A model generated the notes under the pieces. The model searched no databases, was not told the origin of the DNA, and saw only the letters and a program-made list of their open reading frames with translations. The position numbers and the translations under genes are program-made. From NCBI RefSeq assembly GCF_021531915.1, contig NZ_JAFBIV010000007.1, positions 44,993 to 108,992 of the forward strand: a DNA stretch of 64,000 nucleotides. The letters run 5' to 3'. The stretch's first letter is position 1, and every line of letters begins with the position of its first letter. Below, piece by piece: positions 58,479-64,000 of the stretch. Source of the DNA: Oscillibacter valericigenes (GTDB lineage: Bacteria > Bacillota > Clostridia > Oscillospirales > Oscillospiraceae).

Positions 58479-60176
58479 TTATTTCTGCTTGTAGTGGACG
58501 TGCAGCAGCTCGTGGGCCCGCTGTTCGCCCATTTCATGCAGCAGCTCGGTGACGATGGGGTTCCGCTCGGAGCGCTTGATGAGCGCCGCCCGGTCGGCTT
58601 CGTACAGACCCTCAGCCCGCTGCTGCTTCACAGGGATCAGGCCGTAGGGCTGACCTGCGCCGCCCACACAGCCGGTCTTACAGGTCATGACCTCCACCAG
58701 GTCGTAATAGGCGGTGCCCTCCTCGATGTCCTTGAGCAGCTTCTTGGCATTCACCAGGCCGTGGACCACGGCGATCTGCAGGACCCGGTCGCCCACAGGC
58801 AGGGACACCTCACGGATCACGTCGCTGCCCCGGAGGCCGGAGAACTGGATGGCCTGGAGGGTGTTCTTGGACTTGTCCTCCACCACCCGGCGGGCCACAG
58901 CCTCCGCCACACCGCCGGTAGTACCAAAGATGGTAGCGGCGCCGGTACCCATGCCGAAGGGAAGATCAGGGGCCTCTCCCTCCAGCTCCGCAAAGCGGAT
59001 GCCGGACTCCTTGATCATATTGATGATCTCCTGGGTGGTCAGCACCAGGTCCACATCAGGCTTGCCGTCCCGCTGGAACTCCTCCCGCTGTGCCTCCATC
59101 TTCTTTGCGGTGCAGGGCATGATAGCGATATGGAAGGTGGTCATGCCGTCCTCTGCGTCCTTCTTGGCATATTGATCCTTCAGGACGGCGGCGAACATCT
59201 GCATGGGAGACTTGCAGGTGGAGACGTTTTTCAGGTATTTGGGATTCTCCTTCTCCAGATACTTGATCCAGGCCGGACAGCAGCTGGTGAACATGGGGAA
59301 AGGTCCGCCCTTCTTCAGCCGCTCCAGGAATTCAGCGGACTCCTCCATGACCGTCAGGTCCGCGCCGAAGTTGGTGTCGTATACTTCTTCCGCACCCATC
59401 ATCTTCAGCGCCGTCACCAGCTTGTCAATGGCGTTGACGCCGGGAGCCAGGCCGAAGGCCTCGCCCACGGCCACACGGACAGCGGGAGCGATCTGGACCA
59501 CCACCCGCTTGTCCGGGTTGTGGAGCGCTCGCCAGGCGCGGCCGATCTCGTTGTAAATCGTAATAGCACCGGTGGGACAGGCGGCCGCACACTGGCCACA
59601 GCTGATGCAGTTGGTGTCGCTGAGTTTCCGGTCAAAGGCAGGACTCACCACCAGGTCACTTCCCCGGTGGGCAAAGTTCAGGATGCCCATGCCCTGCATC
59701 TCGTCGCAGACCCGGATACAGTCGCCGCAGAGGATGCACTTGTTGGGGTCCCGGACCACGGCGGGTGAAGAATCGTCCAGCTCGTAGTGGGGCCGGGTAT
59801 CCGGGAAGCGAACCTTTCGGACGCCGAAACGCAGTGCCAGCTCCTGCAGGCGGCAGACGCCGTTCTTCTCGCAGACGGTACAGTCCCGGCAGTGGGAAGC
59901 CAGCATCAGCTCCAGGATCATCCGCCGGTGCTTCAGCAGCCGTGTCGTATTGGTGCGGATCTTCATGCCATCCCGGGGCTCCATGGCGCAAGAGGCGTCG
60001 ATCTTGCCCTTTTCGTCCTCCACCACGCACATCCGGCAGGCGCCGAAGGTGGACAGCTCCGAATAGTAACAGAAGGTGGGCATGTCGATGCCCGCTTTGC
60101 GAATGACCGCCAGAACGTTTTTCTCCCCGTCGAAAGGCACCCGCTGGCCGTCGATATACATGATTCCCTTTGCCAT
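58479..60176 (-). CDS. hydA: [FeFe] hydrogenase catalytic subunit (HydA of a trimeric NAD-linked enzyme)
   Basis: This 565-residue subunit makes or oxidises H2. Domains in order: plant-type [2Fe-2S] (CYYSELSTFGACRMC), a His-Cys3 cluster domain (SHCRDCTVCEKNGVC near 94), two [4Fe-4S] ferredoxin clusters (CILCGDCIRVC and CISCGQCAAAC), then the H-cluster domain with FTSCCPAW, MPCTAKKME and EVMTCKTGCVGGAGQP. The last motif has GAGQP where many group A enzymes have GGGQP. With HydB and HydC beside it, this should be a cytoplasmic, possibly electron-bifurcating NADH/ferredoxin hydrogenase. It is 3 bp downstream of hydB. Confidence 0.95.
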   Translation of the reverse strand: MAKGIMYIDGQRVPFDGEKNVLAVIRKAGIDMPTFCYYSELSTFGACRMCVVEDEKGKIDASCAMEPRDGMKIRTNTTRLLKHRRMILELMLASHCRDCTVCEKNGVCRLQELALRFGVRKVRFPDTRPHYELDDSSPAVVRDPNKCILCGDCIRVCDEMQGMGILNFAHRGSDLVVSPAFDRKLSDTNCISCGQCAAACPTGAITIYNEIGRAWRALHNPDKRVVVQIAPAVRVAVGEAFGLAPGVNAIDKLVTALKMMGAEEVYDTNFGADLTVMEESAEFLERLKKGGPFPMFTSCCPAWIKYLEKENPKYLKNVSTCKSPMQMFAAVLKDQYAKKDAEDGMTTFHIAIMPCTAKKMEAQREEFQRDGKPDVDLVLTTQEIINMIKESGIRFAELEGEAPDLPFGMGTGAATIFGTTGGVAEAVARRVVEDKSKNTLQAIQFSGLRGSDVIREVSLPVGDRVLQIAVVHGLVNAKKLLKDIEEGTAYYDLVEVMTCKTGCVGGAGQPYGLIPVKQQRAEGLYEADRAALIKRSERNPIVTELLHEMGEQRAHELLHVHYKQK

Positions 60177-60179
60177 AGG

Positions 60180-62087
60180 TCAGCCCTCCTTTGCCGCTTC
60201 GATGGCGCCGAAGGGGCAGTTGCTCACACAGGCGCCGCAGTTGATGCACTTCTCCGGGTCGATGGTATGGACCTTCTTCACAGCGCCATCGATTGCCTCC
60301 ATGGGGCAGTTCTTCCGGCACTTGCCGCAGCCCTTGCACTTGTCCGCCACAATGGTGGGGTGGGGCTTTTCCTTGTTGCAGATGGGGCAGTGATGGTCCA
60401 CCACATGGGCCAGATACTCATTGCGGAAGTATTTCAGGGTGCTCTGGACAGGCTTGCAGGCGCTCTGGCCCAGACCGCACAGGGCGGTGGAGCTGATGGT
60501 GTCCGCCAACTCCTCCAGCAGGTCCAGGTCTTCCATTGTGCCCTTGTTGTCGATGATGCGGTTCAGGATCTCCAGCATCCGCTTGGTGCCCTCCCGGCAG
60601 GGAACGCACTTGCCGCAGGACTCCTTTTGGGTGAACTCCATAAAGAACCGGGCGGTCTCCACCATGCAGGTGTCCTCGTCCATGACCACCAGGCCGCCGG
60701 AGCCGATCATGGCGCCGATACCCTTGAGGGAGTCGAAGTCCAGGGGCAGGTCCAGGTGCTCCTTGCTGGCAGTGGTGGCGCCGCCGGAGGGACCGCCGAT
60801 CTGGACGGCCTTGAACTTCTTGCCGTTGCGGATACCGCCACCGATGTCAAACACCACTTCCCGGATGGTGGTGCCCATGGGGACCTCGATGAGGCCCGTG
60901 TTCACCACGTTGCCGGTCAGGGCAAACGCCTTGGTGCCGGGGCTGGTCTTGGTGCCGATGGAGTGATACCAGTCCACGCCGTTGCGGATGATCAGGGGCA
61001 CATTGGCGAAGGTCTCCACGTTGTTCAGCACCGTGGGCTCCGCCCAGAGGCCGTGCTCAATGGTGCGGGGCGGCTTGACACGGGGCATGCCCCGGTTGCC
61101 CTCGATGGAGGCGGTCAGAGCGCTGCCCTCGCCGCAGACGAAGGCGCCGGCGCCCCGGTTCACATGAATGCGGAAGCTGAAATCGCTGCCCATGATATGG
61201 TCGCCCAGCAGGCCGTATTCCTCCGCCTTGGCGATGGCAGCCTTCAGGCGGCTGACGGCCAGGGGATACTCGGCGCGGACGTAGATATAGCCCTCGTCGC
61301 TGCCCACGGCCAGGCCGGCAATCATCATGCCCTCCAGCACGCTGTGGGGGTTGCCCTCCATGATGGAGCGGTCCATAAAGGCGCCGGGGTCGCCCTCGTC
61401 ACCGTTGCAGACGATGTACTTCTTGGGAGACTTCTGCTTCCGGGCTCCTTCCCACTTGCGGCCCGCGGGGAAACCGCCGCCACCGCGGCCCCGGAGGCCG
61501 GAGTCAGTGATGGTCTTGCAGATCTCCTCGCCGGTCATCTCGAACAGGGCCTTTTCAAAACCGGAATAGCCGCCCTTGGCGATGTACTCCTCGATATCCT
61601 CGGCGTCACTGCGGCCGCAGTTCTCCAGCACCACCCGGTGCTGCCGCTTATAGAAAGGAATATCCTCCTGGCGGGGGTAGGCCACGCCGTCCAGGTGGTA
61701 CACCAGGCGGTCGATGATCTCGCCGCCCAGAACGGTCTTTTCAATGATCTCGTGGCAGTCCTCGGGCTTCACGTGGATGTACATGACGCCCATGGGCTCG
61801 ATGTGGACCAGAGGGCCCATCTCGCAGAAGCCGTGGCAGCCGCTCATCTTCACGTGGAGGCTCTTCTCCTCGTCGGTGTCATGCTTCAGACCCACATATA
61901 CCGGCAATCCCCGCTTCTCACACTCAGACTTGATGTTATCGTAAATCTTCATGGCGCCGCCGGCAATGCAGCCGGTACCGGCGCAGATCAGGACGGAGGT
62001 GACCTGCTCACTCTGCTTCAGGGCGTTCCTGGCATTAGCCTGAAACACATGAAAGCTGTCACGTGTCATTTTTGCTCTGTTTCTCAT
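60180..62087 (-). CDS. hydB: NuoF-like NADH-binding subunit of trimeric hydrogenase (HydB)
   Basis: The 635-residue flavoprotein subunit takes NAD(H) at an FMN site. It has an N-terminal thioredoxin-like [2Fe-2S] domain (CAGTGCIAGGA ... CHGFC), the FMN/NAD fold (GLRGRGGGGFPAGRKW and CNGDEGDPGAFMDRS), a [4Fe-4S] site (ESCGKCVPCREGTKRM) and a C-terminal pair of ferredoxin clusters (CKGCGKCRKNC and CINCGACVSNC). It overlaps hydC by ATGA and is 3 bp from hydA. GGAGG is seven bases before the ATG. Confidence 0.95.
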   Translation of the reverse strand: MRNRAKMTRDSFHVFQANARNALKQSEQVTSVLICAGTGCIAGGAMKIYDNIKSECEKRGLPVYVGLKHDTDEEKSLHVKMSGCHGFCEMGPLVHIEPMGVMYIHVKPEDCHEIIEKTVLGGEIIDRLVYHLDGVAYPRQEDIPFYKRQHRVVLENCGRSDAEDIEEYIAKGGYSGFEKALFEMTGEEICKTITDSGLRGRGGGGFPAGRKWEGARKQKSPKKYIVCNGDEGDPGAFMDRSIMEGNPHSVLEGMMIAGLAVGSDEGYIYVRAEYPLAVSRLKAAIAKAEEYGLLGDHIMGSDFSFRIHVNRGAGAFVCGEGSALTASIEGNRGMPRVKPPRTIEHGLWAEPTVLNNVETFANVPLIIRNGVDWYHSIGTKTSPGTKAFALTGNVVNTGLIEVPMGTTIREVVFDIGGGIRNGKKFKAVQIGGPSGGATTASKEHLDLPLDFDSLKGIGAMIGSGGLVVMDEDTCMVETARFFMEFTQKESCGKCVPCREGTKRMLEILNRIIDNKGTMEDLDLLEELADTISSTALCGLGQSACKPVQSTLKYFRNEYLAHVVDHHCPICNKEKPHPTIVADKCKGCGKCRKNCPMEAIDGAVKKVHTIDPEKCINCGACVSNCPFGAIEAAKEG

Positions 62088-62566
62088 ACGGCAGCCTCCT
62101 CCTTTTTCCGGATGTCTTCCAGCAGTGCCAGGGCCGCCTCAGGGGTCATCTTGGCATGGACCTCACCGTCGATGGTCATAACCGGCGCCAATCCGCAGGC
62201 GCCCAGGCAGGCCACGGTCTCCAATGTAAACAGGCCGTCGGCGGAGGTCTTCTTCTTTCCCGTCAGGCCCAGGTAATCACGGATCGCGTCATAGATGGGG
62301 CCGGATTTCCGCACATGACAGGCTGTTCCGGCGCACACCTTGATGATGTACTTGCCCTTGGCCTCCAAAGAGAAATTCTCATAGAAGGTAGCCACACTGT
62401 ACACCTTGGCCGTACTGATTCCCAGCTTCTCCGCCACCAGAGTCAACGCCTCTTCACTGAGATACTTGTACTCCCCCTGGATCTCCTGCATAATGGCGAT
62501 GAGATTCGACTGGTCGCACCCGTAGCTTTCGATGATCTCTTCCGCCCGCGTCAGATCATTGTTCAT
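62084..62566 (-). CDS. hydC: NuoE-like [2Fe-2S] subunit of trimeric hydrogenase (HydC)
   Basis: This small electron-transfer subunit has a thioredoxin-like fold. The start MNNDLTRAEEIIESYGCD follows GGGAGAAG and gives 160 residues. The [2Fe-2S] ligands are in CAGTACHVR and CLGACGLAP, the normal spacing for NuoE. It is first in the hydC-hydB-hydA operon, with the promoter and a Rex-like box just upstream. Confidence 0.94.
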   Translation of the reverse strand: MNNDLTRAEEIIESYGCDQSNLIAIMQEIQGEYKYLSEEALTLVAEKLGISTAKVYSVATFYENFSLEAKGKYIIKVCAGTACHVRKSGPIYDAIRDYLGLTGKKKTSADGLFTLETVACLGACGLAPVMTIDGEVHAKMTPEAALALLEDIRKKEEAAV

Positions 62567-62656
62567 TGGCACTTCTCCCTTTTGTCGTATGAATTCTTCC
62601 ACAAACAAGGCCCCCATTGCGATGCAGGCGAAGCACCGTAGTGGAGGTCAATTCCA

Positions 62657-62691
62657 TTGTTAATAATAGAACAAACTGTTTGCTATTGCAA
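62657..62691 (-). promoter_or_regulatory. hydCBA promoter overlapped by a Rex-like operator
   Basis: Minus-strand -35 TTGCAA (62686-62691), 17-base spacer, -10 TATTAT (62663-62668). The 18 bases at 62657-62674, TTGTTAATAATAGAACAA, match the clostridial Rex consensus TTGTTAANNNNTTAACAA at 12 of 14 fixed positions and cover the -10. NADH-sensing repression is inferred. Confidence 0.6.
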
Positions 62692-62772
62692 CCATTTTTT
62701 TAATTTTTTTACACAAACCCCCATTTTTATATCGTTCGTTATAGGCCCATACAATCACTCTTTCAACGGCTC

Positions 62773-62800
62773 TTGCATCCGGGCGGCAGCATGCTATAAT
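62773..62800 (+). promoter_or_regulatory. Promoter of nrdG
   Basis: TTGCAT (62773-62778), 16-base spacer, TATAAT (62795-62800). No NrdR-like box is seen near it, unlike nrdD. Confidence 0.7.
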
Positions 62801-62852
62801 AAGAGTGGACAAAGCCCACCCAGCCGGCACCTCCGGCGGAAAGGAATCTGCC

Positions 62853-63386
62853 ATGTACTACGGAGAACTGAAGAACTGCGACATTGCCAACGGCGAGGGC
62901 GTCCGGGTGACACTGTTCGTCTCCGGCTGCACCAACCACTGCAAAAACTGCTTCCAGCCCCAGACCTGGGACTTTACCTACGGCCAGCCTTTCACCCGGG
63001 AGACGGAGGACCTCATTCTGGACATGCTGGCCCCTTCCTATATCAACGGCCTGACGCTCCTGGGAGGCGAGCCCTTCGAGCCTGAGAACCAAAAGGCCCT
63101 TCTCCCCTTCCTCCGCCGGGTCCGGGCATCCTATCCGGAGAAAAACATCTGGGCTTTCAGCGGCTTCACCTACGAGGAGCTGACCACCTCCGGCACCCAC
63201 TGCCAATGCGAGGCCACGGAGGAGATACTGTCCCTGCTGGATGTTCTGGTGGACGGCCGCTTTGTGGAGGAATTGAAGGACATCTCCCTGAGGTTCCGTG
63301 GAAGCCGCAACCAGCGTCTGATCGACCTGAACGCCAGCCGTCAGACAGGACAGCTCTGCTTCCTGCCGGACCGGCAGCAAACCTGA
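62853..63386 (+). CDS. nrdG: Anaerobic ribonucleotide reductase activating protein
   Basis: NrdG is a radical-SAM enzyme that installs the glycyl radical in NrdD. The 177-residue protein starts MYYGELKNCDIANGEGVRVT; the SAM cluster motif CTNHCKNC is near 30, and GGEPF near 67 binds SAM. AAAGGAATC precedes the ATG; an in-frame ATG 16 codons upstream has no ribosome binding site. It is divergent from hydCBA and 18 bp upstream of an XRE gene. Confidence 0.96.
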   Translation: MYYGELKNCDIANGEGVRVTLFVSGCTNHCKNCFQPQTWDFTYGQPFTRETEDLILDMLAPSYINGLTLLGGEPFEPENQKALLPFLRRVRASYPEKNIWAFSGFTYEELTTSGTHCQCEATEEILSLLDVLVDGRFVEELKDISLRFRGSRNQRLIDLNASRQTGQLCFLPDRQQT

Positions 63387-63404
63387 CACAGGAGGAATAG
63401 AACC

Positions 63405-63857
63405 ATGGTCACCATTGCCCAGCGCATTGAAGCGCTTCGTACCCAAAAGGGGCTCAGTCGCCCCGCTCTCTCCGCCACTCTTGGGCTTCCCCGGATGGCG
63501 GTTGAAAAATTCGAAACCGGCCGCCAGACACCCACCCAGGACCAGCAGCAAAAGCTGGCCACCTACTTCGGCGTCTCCCTGGCCTATCTGAAGGGTGAGA
63601 CCGATGACCCCACCACCATGGATTCCTGGCTCAACGGTGCGGTCCCCGACGACGATCCCCCTCCCCCGCCCCGGCCTGTGACACGGCCCGTAGTAGTCCA
63701 GTCCTCCGGCGGCAGCGAGGACGGTGCTGTATTCAGCGCCCTGCTGAAAAGCAAATCCTTCCAGACCATGGTCCGGGATACGGTGCTGGAAGTCCTCCGC
63801 TCCAAGGAGGGCCAGGAGCTGCTGGCAAAGGCCATTCACAAGGAGCTGAACCGCTGA
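63405..63857 (+). CDS. Small XRE-family regulator
   Basis: This 150-residue protein has an N-terminal XRE helix-turn-helix (IAQRIEALRTQKGLSRPALSATLGLPRMAVEKFETGRQTPT, residues 4-44), a Pro-rich linker (DDDPPPPPRPVTRP) and a helical C-terminus (FQTMVRDTVLEVLRSKEGQELL) that may dimerise. The partner and targets are unknown. GGAGGAATAGAACC precedes the ATG. It follows nrdG closely and probably shares its transcript. Confidence 0.85.
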   Translation: MVTIAQRIEALRTQKGLSRPALSATLGLPRMAVEKFETGRQTPTQDQQQKLATYFGVSLAYLKGETDDPTTMDSWLNGAVPDDDPPPPPRPVTRPVVVQSSGGSEDGAVFSALLKSKSFQTMVRDTVLEVLRSKEGQELLAKAIHKELNR

Positions 63858-63865
63858 TACACGAA

Positions 63866-63900
63866 AAGAACCACCCGCAGCGTCGCGGGTGGTTCTTCTT
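63866..63900. terminator. Bidirectional terminator
   Basis: AAGAACCACCCGC/GCGGGTGGTTCTT arms (63866-63878/63885-63897) between convergent genes. Confidence 0.88.
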
Positions 63901-63910
63901 ATTATCCAAT

Positions 63911-64000
63911 TCAGGCTTCCAGATTCTTGCCGTTTTCCTTGCTGAACACATGGACCACGTTGCCGCCGAAGGTAAAGGCGATGTCCTGGCCCATGGAGAA
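63911..64000 (-). CDS. C-terminal end of a sugar-type ABC transporter ATPase (MsmK/UgpC-like), cut by window
   Basis: Only the last 29 codons are present: FSMGQDIAFTFGGNVVHVF followed by a SKENGKNLEA tail and stop. This matches the end of the TOBE domain of MalK/UgpC/MsmK-type ATPases, which serve several sugar importers. The call rests on this short piece only. Confidence 0.6.
   Translation of the reverse strand, partial: FSMGQDIAFTFGGNVVHVFSKENGKNLEA

Noticed and set aside
59787..62276. An 829-codon plus-strand open frame opposite hydA/hydB/hydC
   Set aside because: It spans several real genes on the other strand, has low-complexity Ala/Gly/His composition and no ribosome binding site. 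It is a shadow of codon bias.

Overview
The window reads as chromosomal DNA of a GC-rich, strictly anaerobic, probably spore-forming member of the Clostridia. I would guess a gut Oscillospiraceae relative of Flavonifractor, Pseudoflavonifractor or Oscillibacter. The reasons are the Firmicute gene orders (ylxM-ffh-rpsP-khpA-rimM-trmD; engB-lon-clpX-clpP-tig), an M23/M50 pair resembling SpoIVFA/SpoIVFB, oxygen-sensitive enzymes (class III ribonucleotide reductase, trimeric [FeFe] hydrogenase), a flavodiiron protein, strong AGGAGG ribosome binding sites and GC-ending codons. The species assignment is inference. I see no phage, insertion sequence or CRISPR array, and coding density is high.

Layout. 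1-24 kb is mostly on the minus strand: uppS-frr-pyrH; a divergent membrane-anchored XRE regulator; engB, lon, clpX, clpP, tig; thrC; yraN-rnhB; rbgA; two tandem signal peptidases; rplS; the SpoIVFA/B-like pair; tRNA-Pro(CGG) on the plus strand; a secreted, membrane-anchored 5'-nucleotidase; and a second threonine synthase. 23.8-35.5 kb is a nitrogen/purine-type catabolic block: a PLP lyase-like enzyme and a YheO/DauR-type regulator face a ygeY-ygeW-arcC operon, followed by a four-gene BMP-family nucleoside-type ABC transporter. 35.6-43.4 kb holds a PAP2 phosphatase, folD-lgt, an M16 peptidase pair, a dipeptidase and a DUF819 membrane protein. 43.6-47.9 kb is the SRP/ribosome maturation cluster. 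50-55 kb contains an exonuclease, a HAD phosphatase and, most strikingly, a single polypeptide fusing an acyl-CoA dehydrogenase, the FAD domain of EtfA and a rubredoxin, immediately followed by a flavodiiron protein. 55.4-63.9 kb holds nrdD (with tandem NrdR-like boxes), a cyclophilin lipoprotein, hydCBA (with a Rex-like box on its promoter), nrdG and a small XRE regulator. Both edges cut genes (uppS at the left, a sugar-type ABC ATPase at the right).

How the parts fit. The ACAD-EtfA-rubredoxin fusion contains, in order, the carriers that could pass electrons from acyl-CoA to the flavodiiron protein and on to O2 or NO, without EtfB or NADH. That is the best candidate here for a poorly described system. 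The yge-like block probably breaks down an imported nitrogenous compound to carbamoyl phosphate and recovers ATP through carbamate kinase. Hydrogenase control by Rex and RNR control by NrdR would tie redox and dNTP state to expression.

The second theme is non-coding: three stretches (15731-15874, 28945-29081, 40839-41075) are made almost entirely of consecutive short hairpins. One of them interrupts the 5' end of arcC and is bounded by a 39-bp direct repeat of the arcC start. Terminators, promoters and operators below were found by eye from inverted repeats and -35/-10 matches; none was tested.
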